NCBI RefSeq assembly: GCF_030506305.1
Contig: NZ_CP119421.1
Location: forward strand, 1,768,501-1,832,500
Length of the DNA stretch: 64,000 nucleotides
Direction of reading: 5' to 3'
Source of the DNA: Porifericola rhodea
GTDB taxonomy: Bacteria > Bacteroidota > Bacteroidia > Cytophagales > Cyclobacteriaceae
Made by a program: the position numbers and the translations under genes. Below the pieces are notes generated by a model, which was not told the DNA's origin, did not search any database, and saw only the letters and a program-made list of their open reading frames with translations. The number at the start of each line of letters is the position of its first letter. Position 1 is the stretch's first letter. This document shows, one piece after another, positions 36,159 to 45,294 of the stretch.

Positions 36159-36800
36159 ATGAATACTATTTGGATACTTTTTGCTGTCATTATTGCCTAT
36201 CTCTTAGGTTCCATTCCCACGGCTGTCTGGTACGGTAAGCGCTTTCATGGAGTAGACGTAAGAAAGCACGGAAGTGGAAATGCAGGTGCTACTAACACCT
36301 TTAGAGTACTCGGCAAAAGAGCTGGTACAATTGTAATGCTGGTAGATATTTTAAAAGGCTTGTCTGCCACTATGCTGGCTTTTGCGCTCATCTCGCTAGC
36401 AGCCATTACCAAAGGTCAACTGGTGGAGTATAAACTATTGTTAGGGGTAACCGCCGTAATAGGCCACGTTTTTCCTTTATACACTAACTTTAAAGGAGGC
36501 AAAGGCGTTGCTACCCTTCTGGGTATGGTGGTTTCTATACAGCCGTTGGTAGCATTGTTGTGTATAATAGTGTTTTTACTTACGCTAACTTTCTCCAAAT
36601 ACGTTTCTCTTAGCTCACTCTTGGCTACATTGGCTTTTCCTATACTTTTAATGTTGCCCCCCTTTAAAACGGATGAGCCTATCCTGATCTTCTTTGGCTT
36701 TTTTATGTTTCTGACATTAGCCATTACTCACAAAAAAAATATTATCAGGCTGCTTAACGGCGACGAAAACCGCACTTACCTCTGGGCAAAGAAAGATTAA
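36159..36800 (+). CDS. plsY: Glycerol-3-phosphate acyltransferase PlsY
   Basis: A 213-residue integral membrane enzyme that transfers an acyl group from acyl-phosphate to glycerol 3-phosphate, the first step of phospholipid synthesis. The conserved loops are seen: LLGSIPTAVWYGK near the N terminus, HGSGNAGATNTFRVLGKRAG (about 37-56) and the phosphate-binding FKGGKGVAT (about 108-116). Several membrane helices lie between them. PlsX is not in the window. Confidence 0.96.
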   Translation: MNTIWILFAVIIAYLLGSIPTAVWYGKRFHGVDVRKHGSGNAGATNTFRVLGKRAGTIVMLVDILKGLSATMLAFALISLAAITKGQLVEYKLLLGVTAVIGHVFPLYTNFKGGKGVATLLGMVVSIQPLVALLCIIVFLLTLTFSKYVSLSSLLATLAFPILLMLPPFKTDEPILIFFGFFMFLTLAITHKKNIIRLLNGDENRTYLWAKKD

Positions 36801-36830
36801 AGGTGTTAAGTACATTGGCTTGATAATTTT

Positions 36831-36838
36831 TACCTTTG
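36831..36838 (+). promoter_or_regulatory. Candidate -7 element for the M20 peptidase gene
   Basis: TACCTTTG is an exact match to TAnnTTTG, 36 bases before the start codon. No clear -33 element. Confidence 0.45.
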
Positions 36839-36874
36839 CTCTAGCAATTTTTTTAAACATTAAGCCCACTCATA

Positions 36875-38239
36875 ATGGTAAAAGAATATATAGAAAGTAA
36901 CAAAGCCCGCTTTATTGAAGAGCTTTTTGAACTGTTGAGAATTCCTTCGGTAAGTACCGATAAGAAGTTCAAAGACGATGTACTTAAGGCTGCTGACTTC
37001 CTCAAAGATAAACTAAATAGCTTAGGTGTAGACAAGGTAGAAATTTGTGAAACGCCTGGCTACCCCATTGTATTTGCTGAAAAAATAGTAGACGAAAAAC
37101 TACCAACTGTATTGGTATATGGGCACTACGACGTTCAGCCCGCCGACCCTTACGAGCTTTGGGACTCTCCACCTTTTGAGCCAGAAGTACGAAATGGTAA
37201 AATTTATGCTCGCGGTGCCTGCGATGATAAAGGGCAGATGTATATGCACATTAAGGCGCTGGAAGTGATGCAGGAAGCTGGTGAGCTACCTTGCAACATT
37301 AAATTTATGCTGGAAGGAGAAGAAGAAGTAGGCTCAGAACATTTGGCAGACTTTGTAAAAGATAACAAAGACAAGCTAAGCGCCGATGTCATCCTTATTT
37401 CTGATACAGATATTATAGATAACGATAACCCATCTATTACAGTAGGTTTACGTGGCCTTAGCTATATGCAGGTAGAAGTAACCGGCCCCAATCGTGACTT
37501 GCACTCTGGAATGTACGGGGGTACAGTAGCTAACCCTATCAATACACTCTGCGAAATGATTGCCGCTCTTAAAGATGATAAGGGGCGCATCATGATTCCG
37601 GGCTTTTATGATAAGGTACTGGAGCTTAGCCAGGAGGAAAGAGAAGAAATGAACAAAGCTCCTCATGATGATGAAAAATACAAGAAAGAGCTTGGCGTAA
37701 AAGCTCTGGAAGGAGAAGATGGCTATACCACATTAGAACGAATAGGAATACGCCCTACTCTAGATGTTAACGGTATCTGGGGAGGCTATACAGGAGAAGG
37801 GGCTAAAACAGTGCTCCCATCAAAGGCCTATGCTAAAATTTCTATGCGTCTGGTACCTAACCAAAACCACAAAGAAATTGATAAGCTTTTTGCCGACTAT
37901 TTTAAATCTCTGGCACCGGAATCTGTAGAGGTAAAAGTAAGTTCTCACCACGGGGGGCAGCCCGCAGTTGTGCCTACTAATTCTACAGAAATAGAAGCAG
38001 CGAAACAAGCCTTTACCGAAGCCTGGGGAAAAGAACCAGTACTTACTCGCGAAGGAGGTAGTATTCCTATAGTAGAGCTTTTTCAAAAAGAACTGAAGCT
38101 TGAGTCTGTGCTTATGGGCTTTGGACTGGGCGAAGATGCTATACATTCGCCTAACGAGAGCTATGGTATTTACAATTATCTAAAAGGTATAGAAACCATA
38201 ACTCTTTTCTATAAGCATTACGCTGCCTTAAAAAAATAA
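36875..38239 (+). CDS. M20 family dipeptidase
   Basis: A 454-residue cytoplasmic metallopeptidase of the M20/carnosinase type. Zinc-site residues are in VYGHYDVQPADP (His about 88, Asp about 90), RGACDDKGQ (Asp about 123), and EGEEEVGSEHL (catalytic Glu and ligand). The dimerisation lid domain follows with RGLSYMQVEVTGPNRDLHSG. The final His ligand is probably in GLGEDAIHSPNESYG. It cleaves dipeptides with broad specificity. Single-gene unit with its own terminator. Confidence 0.92.
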   Translation: MVKEYIESNKARFIEELFELLRIPSVSTDKKFKDDVLKAADFLKDKLNSLGVDKVEICETPGYPIVFAEKIVDEKLPTVLVYGHYDVQPADPYELWDSPPFEPEVRNGKIYARGACDDKGQMYMHIKALEVMQEAGELPCNIKFMLEGEEEVGSEHLADFVKDNKDKLSADVILISDTDIIDNDNPSITVGLRGLSYMQVEVTGPNRDLHSGMYGGTVANPINTLCEMIAALKDDKGRIMIPGFYDKVLELSQEEREEMNKAPHDDEKYKKELGVKALEGEDGYTTLERIGIRPTLDVNGIWGGYTGEGAKTVLPSKAYAKISMRLVPNQNHKEIDKLFADYFKSLAPESVEVKVSSHHGGQPAVVPTNSTEIEAAKQAFTEAWGKEPVLTREGGSIPIVELFQKELKLESVLMGFGLGEDAIHSPNESYGIYNYLKGIETITLFYKHYAALKK

Positions 38240-38247
38240 AAAATAGA

Positions 38248-38272
38248 GCCTCTGGACCTTCCAGAGGCTTTT
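38248..38272 (+). terminator. Terminator after the M20 peptidase gene
   Basis: Perfect 8-bp stem GCCTCTGG / CCAGAGGC with a 5-base loop, followed by TTTT. Confidence 0.85.
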
Positions 38273-38288
38273 CATTGCTTCTTACCTC

Positions 38289-38296
38289 TACATTTG
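38289..38296 (+). promoter_or_regulatory. Candidate -7 element for the Nudix gene, deciding its start
   Basis: TACATTTG is an exact TAnnTTTG match. It overlaps the first codon of the longest frame (38294), so translation must start later, at ATG 38330. Confidence 0.5.
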
Positions 38297-38329
38297 CATC
38301 AGAATTTTATCACTATTTTAGTTTATAGC

Positions 38330-38878
38330 ATGCGTCCCTGGGAGACTTTAGACCAAAAATATCTTATTAATGATGAATGGGTTCGTGTACGAGCCGATAC
38401 GTGTCGTATGGAAGATGGCACCATCGTGGAACCTTACTACGTATTTGAGTATCCTAACTGGGCCAATGTAATCGCTATTACTGATGAGATGGAAGTGGTG
38501 CTGATTAGACAGTATCGTCATGCGCTGGGTGAAATAGATCTGGAGCTACCAGGAGGAGCAATTGATCCTGGTGAGGATATGGTGGAAGGAGCACGACGCG
38601 AACTATTGGAAGAAACAGGCTATGAGGCCACTCACATTGAGCAGTTGTGTAAACTTTCGCCCAACCCCTCTAACCATAATAATTTTTCTGTATCATTTTT
38701 GGCTACAGGAGTTAAAAAGGTAGCTCACCAGCAACTAGATGCTACAGAAGAAATAGAAGTACTGCTTGTGCCCCTGGAGGAAGTAAAGGAAATGCTGGCC
38801 CGGCAGGAGCTGATACAAACTATGCATGTCGCTGCTTTTTATTACGCACTTCCTAAGCTAGAAAAACTGTTGGGTTAA
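38330..38878 (+). CDS. Nudix hydrolase, ADP-ribose pyrophosphatase-like
   Basis: A 182-residue Nudix enzyme from ATG 38330. The Nudix box is exact: GAIDPGE, seven residues, then RELLEETGY (about 85-107). The N-terminal beta domain and the RQYRHALGEIDLELPGG stretch just before the box are typical of ADP-ribose/nucleotide-sugar pyrophosphatases (NudF-like). Frame is open to 38294, but that codon lies within a promoter-like element. Confidence 0.87.
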   Translation: MRPWETLDQKYLINDEWVRVRADTCRMEDGTIVEPYYVFEYPNWANVIAITDEMEVVLIRQYRHALGEIDLELPGGAIDPGEDMVEGARRELLEETGYEATHIEQLCKLSPNPSNHNNFSVSFLATGVKKVAHQQLDATEEIEVLLVPLEEVKEMLARQELIQTMHVAAFYYALPKLEKLLG

Positions 38879-38956
38879 TATATAAATGTAAACCTTTAGG
38901 AAGGCTACCGCTACTTCTTAAACAAAGCCCCTACCCTCTAAAGCTGGCAAACAAAA

Positions 38957-38984
38957 AAGCACTGACAAATAATTGCCAGTGCTT
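38957..38984 (-). terminator. Terminator of the NlpC/P60 operon
   Basis: On the minus strand a 12-bp stem with one mismatch (AAGCACTGGCAA / TTGTCAGTGCTT) is followed by a T run. It is 26 bases past the NlpC/P60 stop. Confidence 0.85.
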
Positions 38985-39009
38985 CGTTTGGTCTCAGTAA
39001 ATTTCTTTT

Positions 39010-40206
39010 CTAAAACAACTCTACGTCTTTCAGAGCTATTATATCCTGCTGACTATTGATCATACGTTTGGTACGCAGGTAACGCGCTAAATTATCAGGG
39101 TCATAGTATTCAGATTCAGAGTCAACGCTGCTAATTCTGACTCTAGCCTCTGAGCCCGTAGAGTGAATAAACTGTCCGTCCCCTATCCACATGCCTACAT
39201 GTGTTACTCTCTCACGTGTACTATCGGTAGCCGCACTGCCAAAGAATAATAAGTCACCAGGGCGCAGTTTGTCATAATTTTTTTCTTCATCAATCAGTTC
39301 GCCAGCAAATACCTGCTGAGAGGCATCGCGGGGGAGGATATGCCCATTCATAAAATAAATGGTTTTAGTAAACCCACTGCAATCTACCCCTTTAGACGAT
39401 GTGCCACCCCACAAATAAGGCACGCCCATAAGCTGCATAGCGGTCTTTACTACTGTAGTTTCAGTAGCTTCGGCATCAGCCACCCAGTCCTCAAAAATCT
39501 CAGATTCGTTTTTCCTGACGAAAGCCTCCCGACCATCCGGGAGACGCACTTCGTAGCTAAAAGGAGTCTCTCCAACCAGTTCCATTACATTGCCGGCTAC
39601 CAGATCTGCTACGGTTTGAGTGTTTTTTACAGGTCTCTCATACGCAAAACCATACATTTCAGTAAATATGACTTTCTCTTTATTCTGCCATTCGTCATAC
39701 TCAGTTTTGTTCATAGGCACAAAGCTGCCCTGCATCCAACTGATGTATTTGTCTGGCGACTGTACCAGATGCCAACTACCCTGCTTTTTTAATACTCTCA
39801 AAGGCATGCCCATGGTAGCCTGTGTAGCCAGCTCTGCGGAATGACGAGGCTGAGAACGCATATTAGCGGCAGAAAGGTAGACTACTCCCAGGGTATCTTC
39901 TCCCAAAGCTGCGTCAGGTAAAGTATTAATACTGTCTACTAGCTGATAGTTAAGAGCAGAAAGTTGTGCTAATAGCTCTTTTTTAGCTGCAGGCTTATCT
40001 GTTTCTCCGTTCAGAATAAGGATATCACCTTTAACTTTGGTTTCTATATCAAATACTGCAACTCTTTTATCAGGTGCATAGCGGCTTTTAACCTCTTCTA
40101 TAGCGGTATTGAGCTTTTCGTTATCTGGCTGGCTCTCTTCCGGCGTAGTACATGACGCCAGGGCAGCCAGAAAGGATAAAGCAATGGCGAAGGTTTTATT
40201 TGTCAT
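39010..40206 (-). CDS. NlpC/P60 family endopeptidase lipoprotein with SH3 domains
   Basis: A 398-residue envelope lipoprotein (lipobox LAALASC, Cys at about 19). A helical/beta N-terminal region is followed by SH3b-like domains (about 110-250, beginning VYLSAANMRSQPRHSAE) and a C-terminal NlpC/P60 domain (about 255-385). The catalytic Cys is in GGTSSKGVDCSGFTKTIYF, and the His is in VTHVGMWIGDGQFIHSTG. Such enzymes cut gamma-D-Glu to diamino acid bonds in peptidoglycan stem peptides, as YkfC does. It overlaps the upstream serine hydrolase gene by 11 bases, so they are coupled. Confidence 0.9.
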   Translation of the reverse strand: MTNKTFAIALSFLAALASCTTPEESQPDNEKLNTAIEEVKSRYAPDKRVAVFDIETKVKGDILILNGETDKPAAKKELLAQLSALNYQLVDSINTLPDAALGEDTLGVVYLSAANMRSQPRHSAELATQATMGMPLRVLKKQGSWHLVQSPDKYISWMQGSFVPMNKTEYDEWQNKEKVIFTEMYGFAYERPVKNTQTVADLVAGNVMELVGETPFSYEVRLPDGREAFVRKNESEIFEDWVADAEATETTVVKTAMQLMGVPYLWGGTSSKGVDCSGFTKTIYFMNGHILPRDASQQVFAGELIDEEKNYDKLRPGDLLFFGSAATDSTRERVTHVGMWIGDGQFIHSTGSEARVRISSVDSESEYYDPDNLARYLRTKRMINSQQDIIALKDVELF

Positions 40207-41488
40207 AGCTTACTTTAAATTTACTTAGATCAGCTTGGTGTTCTTTTTTGCGGGCTAGTTCATACTCAAATATCGCTCGTCCTAATTCGGCCATAAATGG
40301 TAGCCCGATTTCGTCGTACTCGTAAACGTTATCGTTAAAAACCTGGTTCTCATTTACATAAATGGCAGCGGTAAGCATAAATTCTATGTTATTTTCAAAA
40401 TCTACCACGTAGGCATTATCTATTAAAAAGCCATATGCCATACCAATTTTATTAAATATTCTGATATGACCAGGGATAGTGTCTTTAGTATCTCCAAAGA
40501 TAAAAAACTTAGAATAGCTGTCGTAATAGTGGCTACTGGTATCTGCCATATAATTTGGATAGGTAGTTTCTTTAGGCAATTGAGACATATATTGGTAAAG
40601 AAACCGGTAATCTTCATCGTTCAGATTAAATCTTCTGTCTTCAGGAATTGCTTCTGGAAATATAACTGCCTTGAGTACATCCTGTAGGTTAGCGACAGAG
40701 ATAAAATTATTCTGCCCAAAATCTTTAGGTTGATTTACCAGTGAGCCGTTCTGCATAAAACCCTTGCCTAAAGGAATAGACTGATCTCCTACCCAGTTTT
40801 TTCTGCTGCTAACCATATCCTGCTGGTAAAGTACTTTGGCATTGTCGTAAAAAGATACCGGATTGGTAGTCCGGTTTTGCTCAGGCGTGTTGAACACAGA
40901 AAGGCGATGAACAATACGTACGTCTTCCAGCCCTTTATTGTGTAGTTCGTTGTTGATGTAATCCTGCCCTAGAAATTCGTACAGACGGTTGTAGGCATCA
41001 TTATCGCTAACTACAAATATTTTTTTGATGTAGTGCGCCACAGAAGGCATGCCACTTTCAGCGGTAGAATCGAGCGTAACCCTGGTCTGCCCAGCGGCAG
41101 CACTATCTGTGAGCATAGTGCTGTACTTGTCTAAACCTTCAGCGCCCAGCTCATTAAGTTTCTGTAGTGCTAATACTGCAATTGGAAACTTTACCGCACT
41201 TGCCGGATAAAAATATGTGTCACGGTTTACCCCATACGCATATTCGGTAAAACTTGGCTTATTATTCTCATCTCTGTTAATCTGAGTATAGAGAATTTGC
41301 AACTTAAAATCTTTGGGCTTGCTCAGTACTGTATCTATCACTTCAGACTCACGAGAACGCAAAATCTCTGCGATAAGATTATCGCTTGTGGCTACTTCTT
41401 TATCAGTAGTTTTCTGCTGCTGAGAGTTACAGGAAAAAAACAAGAGTAACAGCAGCAGTAGCTGAAGAGGGTAGATGAGTATCTTCAT
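40196..41488 (-). CDS. Class A beta-lactamase-like serine hydrolase, lipoprotein
   Basis: About 430 residues. The frame opens at GTG 41506, but ATG 41488 gives a compact lipoprotein signal, LQLLLLLLLFFSC. The serine hydrolase fold shows SxxK in PASAVKFPIAVLALQKL and SDN in FVVSDNDAYNRLYEFLG. The third motif, normally KTG, reads KIG in FNKIGMAYGFLIDNAYV. Length is about 140 residues above a beta-lactamase. A role in peptidoglycan handling is more likely than resistance, since it overlaps an NlpC/P60 endopeptidase gene by 11 bases. Substrate unproven. Confidence 0.82.
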   Translation of the reverse strand: MKILIYPLQLLLLLLLFFSCNSQQQKTTDKEVATSDNLIAEILRSRESEVIDTVLSKPKDFKLQILYTQINRDENNKPSFTEYAYGVNRDTYFYPASAVKFPIAVLALQKLNELGAEGLDKYSTMLTDSAAAGQTRVTLDSTAESGMPSVAHYIKKIFVVSDNDAYNRLYEFLGQDYINNELHNKGLEDVRIVHRLSVFNTPEQNRTTNPVSFYDNAKVLYQQDMVSSRKNWVGDQSIPLGKGFMQNGSLVNQPKDFGQNNFISVANLQDVLKAVIFPEAIPEDRRFNLNDEDYRFLYQYMSQLPKETTYPNYMADTSSHYYDSYSKFFIFGDTKDTIPGHIRIFNKIGMAYGFLIDNAYVVDFENNIEFMLTAAIYVNENQVFNDNVYEYDEIGLPFMAELGRAIFEYELARKKEHQADLSKFKVSYDK

Positions 41489-41514
41489 GGGAAAAAATAT
41501 ATGCACTAAAAAAT

Positions 41515-41543
41515 AAACGCCCTTTTGTAATAAAAGAGCGTTT
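41515..41543 (-). terminator. Terminator of lpdA
   Basis: On the minus strand the stem AAACGCTCTTTT / AAAAGGGCGTTT (one mismatch) is followed by ATTTTTT. It separates lpdA from the downstream beta-lactamase-like gene. Confidence 0.75.
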
Positions 41544-41568
41544 ATAAAAATTTGTTGTCAGATCCCTA

Positions 41569-42972
41569 CTAAGTATGCAGAGCTCTGTTTTCGGTGGCTG
41601 CCAGACATGCTTCTTTTACTGCTTCTGTATAAGTAGGGTGAGCATGAGACATACGGGCTACATCTTCGGCAGATGCACGGTACTCCATAGCTACTACTCC
41701 TTCGGCAATCATATCTGCTGCTCGCGGACCAATAATATGCATGCCTAAAATTTCGTCGGTAGCTTCATCCGCGAGTACTTTTACAGTACCTTCTATGTCC
41801 ATACTGGCACGGGCACGGCCAAGCGCGCGGAAAGGGAAACTACCAGATTTATACTTTTTGCCTTCTTCTTTCAGCTCTTCTTCTGTATATCCTACGCTGG
41901 CAACTTCTGGCCAGGTGTATATAACACTAGGAATAAGCTTGTAGTTGATATGAGGCTTTTGTCCGGCAAGATATTCTGCTACATACACCCCTTCTTCTTC
42001 AGCTTTATGAGCCAGCATAGGTCCTTTGTCTATTACATCACCGATAGCAAATATATTATCCACATTGGTGCGCAGGTGCTCATCTACACTAAGCTTACCT
42101 TGCTTGTTAGCTTCAATTCCAACATTCTCTAGCCCTAAACCTTCGGTATACGGACGACGGCCTACACATACCAGGCAGATGTCCCCCTTAATCTCTACTT
42201 CCTCTCCTTTGCTACTTTCTGCCTTTACTATTACCTCTTTACCTTTATTTTCTACCGCGGTTACTTTGTGGCTTAGCTTGAAGTCAAAGTCCAGTTTTTT
42301 AAGACTTCTCATAAGTTCTTTAGACATTGTACTGTCAATAAGCGGAGCAATACGTTTTTCGTACTCTACTACAGTTACTTTTGCACCAATACGAGCGTAT
42401 ACAGAACCTAGCTCAAGACCAATGTATCCACCACCAATAATGATAAGGTGCTTAGGAACCTGCTTCAGTTCCAGGGCTTCGGTGCTGGTAATTACTCTTT
42501 TTTTGTCTATTTCTATAAACGGCAGAGTAGAAGGTTTAGAACCGGTAGCTACGATGACATTTTTAGTTGTAAACTCAGTGGTTTTGTCATCTTTACTTTT
42601 TACTACAATAGTATTTTTATCCTTAAAAGAGCCCAGCCCGGTATGAACAGTAATTTTGTTCTTCTTCATCAGAAAAGACACACCGTCAACTGTTTGCTGT
42701 ACTACCTCTCCTTTTCTTTTGATCATCTGAGGTAGGTCTACCTTCAGGTTGGTTAGCTTTACGCCATGATCTTTGAAGGTATTTTTAGCATTATGAAAAT
42801 GTTCTGATGAATCCAGTAATGCTTTGGAAGGAATGCAACCTACGTTCAGGCAGGTCCCACCTAGTGCTTCGTATTTTTCTACAATAGCGGTTTTCATGCC
42901 CAGTTGTGCACAGCGGATGGCTGCTACATAACCTCCGGGGCCCGAGCCTATGACCGTTACATCAAAATCCAT
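41569..42972 (-). CDS. lpdA: Dihydrolipoyl dehydrogenase (E3)
   Basis: A 467-residue flavoprotein that reoxidises dihydrolipoyl groups of the 2-oxoacid dehydrogenase complexes using NAD+. FAD fold VTVIGSGPGGYVAAIRCAQ; redox disulfide in GGTCLNVGCIPSKALL (Cys about 41 and 46); NAD fold IIGGGYIGLELGSVYARIG; and the C-terminal His-Glu pair in SHAHPTYTEAVKEA. It lies close to the E1-E2 operon but is separated from it by a terminator and a membrane-protein gene. It may also serve pyruvate dehydrogenase and glycine cleavage. Confidence 0.97.
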   Translation of the reverse strand: MDFDVTVIGSGPGGYVAAIRCAQLGMKTAIVEKYEALGGTCLNVGCIPSKALLDSSEHFHNAKNTFKDHGVKLTNLKVDLPQMIKRKGEVVQQTVDGVSFLMKKNKITVHTGLGSFKDKNTIVVKSKDDKTTEFTTKNVIVATGSKPSTLPFIEIDKKRVITSTEALELKQVPKHLIIIGGGYIGLELGSVYARIGAKVTVVEYEKRIAPLIDSTMSKELMRSLKKLDFDFKLSHKVTAVENKGKEVIVKAESSKGEEVEIKGDICLVCVGRRPYTEGLGLENVGIEANKQGKLSVDEHLRTNVDNIFAIGDVIDKGPMLAHKAEEEGVYVAEYLAGQKPHINYKLIPSVIYTWPEVASVGYTEEELKEEGKKYKSGSFPFRALGRARASMDIEGTVKVLADEATDEILGMHIIGPRAADMIAEGVVAMEYRASAEDVARMSHAHPTYTEAVKEACLAATENRALHT

Positions 42973-43025
42973 ATGTGAATATTATTTATAAAAATGAGTG
43001 GTTTAGATGATTATTTTAAACTGCG

Positions 43026-43056
43026 TAAAGTTAGTGTGATTAGAAAGATTTGCAAG
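43026..43056 (-). promoter_or_regulatory. Candidate promoter of lpdA
   Basis: On the minus strand CTTG (43053-43056), 19 bases, then TAACTTTA (43026-43033), close to the Bacteroidota consensus, about 54 bases before the lpdA start. Confidence 0.5.
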
Positions 43057-43148
43057 GTGGTAGTGGGGAAAATAGGCTTATCGGACAAAAAAGAAGGGGT
43101 TCATTTATTCTCTCCCGATCTGTCCTGCTATTGCATACCTACCATCTA

Positions 43149-43589
43149 TTAAGCATAATGTTTCTCTGATGTTTTTGGCTTAACCAAAAACCGCATAACA
43201 GGAAAAGTTGTGATGACTAAAATGGCAAAGGTAATTTCAAAAAAGTAAAACCACTCTACGTAGCTTTCATCCTGAATGATGTAGCGCACCAAAGCATCCA
43301 GTACAAAGGTAATTGCCATTACTGCCAGTGCAGAGAGTAAGCCTGCTTTGGGGCGGGTATATAGCAAAATGAGCACGGCTGGTACTATAATGAAGCCTAA
43401 TGCATCGTACCAGATGTTAATTATAAAAGGCACATCTCTGGAGAAGAAACCCATCTGAAAAACTTCTGCTATATGATAAATGAGCATGGTAAGAAAACCG
43501 GCAGTATAGAAAAAAATGATGCCTTTGGCGTATAATGGGTAGTTAGCAAATTTACGAACCATCTTTATATCTGTTAAAATGTAAAACAT
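43149..43589 (-). CDS. Small membrane protein of unknown function
   Basis: A 146-residue protein with four membrane helices (about 22-40, 52-75, 80-105, 118-138) and short basic ends. Loops hold several acidic and aromatic residues (RYIIQDESYVEWFYFFEIT). No family was recognised. It sits between the terminator of the sucAB operon and lpdA, on the same strand. It need not be linked with the dehydrogenase. ATG 43589 is the longest start; ATG 43562 is an alternative. Confidence 0.65.
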   Translation of the reverse strand: MFYILTDIKMVRKFANYPLYAKGIIFFYTAGFLTMLIYHIAEVFQMGFFSRDVPFIINIWYDALGFIIVPAVLILLYTRPKAGLLSALAVMAITFVLDALVRYIIQDESYVEWFYFFEITFAILVITTFPVMRFLVKPKTSEKHYA

Positions 43590-43618
43590 GCTAGAGTCTA
43601 TATGCTAACTAAAAAAAA

Positions 43619-43643
43619 AGCCGACAGTTTATGACTGCCGGCT
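43619..43643 (-). terminator. Terminator of the sucA-sucB operon
   Basis: On the minus strand AGCCGGCAG / CTGTCGGCT (one mismatch) with a 7-base loop is followed by a run of nine T. Confidence 0.88.
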
Positions 43644-43673
43644 CCTTATATATAAAGAACATTTTCTCTTCTA

Positions 43674-45254
43674 TTAGATACCTAACAGCAGGCGAGAAGG
43701 GTCTTCAATAAGTTCCTTAATTCTATATAGGAAGCTAACAGACTCACGACCATCAATTACACGGTGATCATAAGACAGGGCTACGTACATTACCGGGCGG
43801 ATTTCTACCTGGCCATTAACCGCAACTGGGCGCTCTACTATATTATGCATTCCTAATATAGCTGACTGAGGCTGATTAATGATAGGTGTAGAAAGCATAG
43901 AGCCGAATATCCCTCCATTAGTAATGGTAAAAGTACCACCTGTCATTTCGTCTATGCTAAGCTTACCGTCACGAGCTTTTTTTGCTAGTCTTACTACTTC
44001 TTTTTCAATGTTATCAAAGCTTAATTCTTCTGCATTACGAATTACTGGTACTACCAAACCTTTAGGGCTGGATACCGCAATTGACACATCGCAGTAGTCA
44101 TTATAAACTAGCTCTTCCCCATCTATAAAAGCATTTACTGCAGGCCACTCCTGAAGGGCAAGGCAAGCAGCTTTGGTAAAGAAAGACATAAAGCCAAGAT
44201 TGACTTCATACTTTTCTTTGAATGCTTCTTTGTATTTTTTACGCAAATCCATCACCGGCTTCATGTCTACCTCATTAAAGGTAGTAAGCATAGCGGTTTC
44301 GTTTTTAGCAGCTACCAGTCTACGGCTGATAGTTTTGCGCAGGCTACTCATTTTTTCACGACGCTGCTGACGATTGTCAGACTGCTTAGGAGCACTTTCG
44401 GCAGGATCATTTTGCTCTGCTCCGGCAGGTTTAGCCTGCTCTTTAGCAGGGGTAGATTTACTTTCAGCAGGGGCAGTTTTTTGAGCTTTTTCAGCATCTT
44501 CTTTAGTAATGCGTCCGTCTATGCCCGTACCTTTTACTTGCTTAGGTTCTATACCTTTTTCGCTCAAAATTTTTGCGGCAGCTGGAGAAGCATGCCCGGT
44601 AGCATAGGTTTCGCGGCCATTGCTAGTGGGAGTACTCTCAGAGCTACTATCAGATGGAGAGCTAGAAGATGAACTTTTAGAGGGAGCTGCTGATCCATCA
44701 CTTTCGATTACACATGCCAAAGCTCCTATCTCTAATGTCTCGCCAGCAGGAGCCTTAATACGCAGCACCCCTGTAGCCTCTGCAGTAAGTTCAAAAGTAG
44801 CCTTATCAGATTCAATTTCAGCAATTACTTCATCCATTTCTACCTCATCGCCATCTTCTTTGAGCCATTCGGAGATAGTAACTTCTGTAATAGATTCACC
44901 AACAGCAGGAATTTTCATCTCGATATTCTGCGCCTCTCCGCTTCCTTTCTGCTCCGTGCTCTCTTCTTTATCGGCAGGAGCTGAAGTACTCTCAGCGCTT
45001 TCTTGTCCGTTTTCGTTAGCAGAAGTATCAATCTCACAAATTACTGTTCCTATCTCTACGGTTTCTCCCGCTTCAGTTTTGATGTGGAGAATGCCTGCTT
45101 GTTCAGCATTTAATTCAAAAGTAGCCTTATCAGACTCTAGTTCAGCTATAACTTCGTCCATCTCGACGTAATCACCTTCTTTTTTGGTCCATTCGGCGAT
45201 GGTAACCTCTGTGATAGATTCGCCGACGGTAGGAACTTTAATTTCTAAGCTCAT
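43674..45254 (-). CDS. sucB: 2-oxoglutarate dehydrogenase E2, dihydrolipoyllysine succinyltransferase, with two lipoyl domains
   Basis: A 526-residue core enzyme of the 2-oxoglutarate dehydrogenase complex. Two lipoyl domains stand in tandem, with target lysines in [11 protein letters not shown] (Lys43) and [11 protein letters not shown] (Lys151). Ser/Pro/Ala-rich linkers follow, then the E3/E1-binding domain (about 220-256, [16 protein letters not shown]) and the catalytic domain with C-terminal [15 protein letters not shown]. coli SucB has one lipoyl domain and about 400 residues. The catalytic part is of the succinyl type. It follows sucA after 40 bases, as one operon. Confidence 0.95.
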   Translation of the reverse strand: MSLEIKVPTVGESITEVTIAEWTKKEGDYVEMDEVIAELESDKATFELNAEQAGILHIKTEAGETVEIGTVICEIDTSANENGQESAESTSAPADKEESTEQKGSGEAQNIEMKIPAVGESITEVTISEWLKEDGDEVEMDEVIAEIESDKATFELTAEATGVLRIKAPAGETLEIGALACVIESDGSAAPSKSSSSSSPSDSSSESTPTSNGRETYATGHASPAAAKILSEKGIEPKQVKGTGIDGRITKEDAEKAQKTAPAESKSTPAKEQAKPAGAEQNDPAESAPKQSDNRQQRREKMSSLRKTISRRLVAAKNETAMLTTFNEVDMKPVMDLRKKYKEAFKEKYEVNLGFMSFFTKAACLALQEWPAVNAFIDGEELVYNDYCDVSIAVSSPKGLVVPVIRNAEELSFDNIEKEVVRLAKKARDGKLSIDEMTGGTFTITNGGIFGSMLSTPIINQPQSAILGMHNIVERPVAVNGQVEIRPVMYVALSYDHRVIDGRESVSFLYRIKELIEDPSRLLLGI

Positions 45255-45294
45255 ATAAACTGTTGGTTATGTTTTTTATGGCGGACAACCTTAT

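Noticed and set aside
40196..41488. Antibiotic-resistance beta-lactamase
   Set aside because: The third motif is KIG rather than KTG, the protein is much longer than class A enzymes, and it is coupled to a peptidoglycan endopeptidase gene.
42026..42646. 206-residue plus-strand frame inside lpdA
   Set aside because: Antisense to a fully conserved enzyme gene; low-complexity Ser/Leu/Pro composition typical of a shadow frame.
44620..45171. 183-residue Ser/Ala-rich frame on the plus strand inside sucB
   Set aside because: It is a shadow of the repetitive lipoyl-domain and linker codons on the minus strand. It has no signal, no homology-like motif and no promoter.
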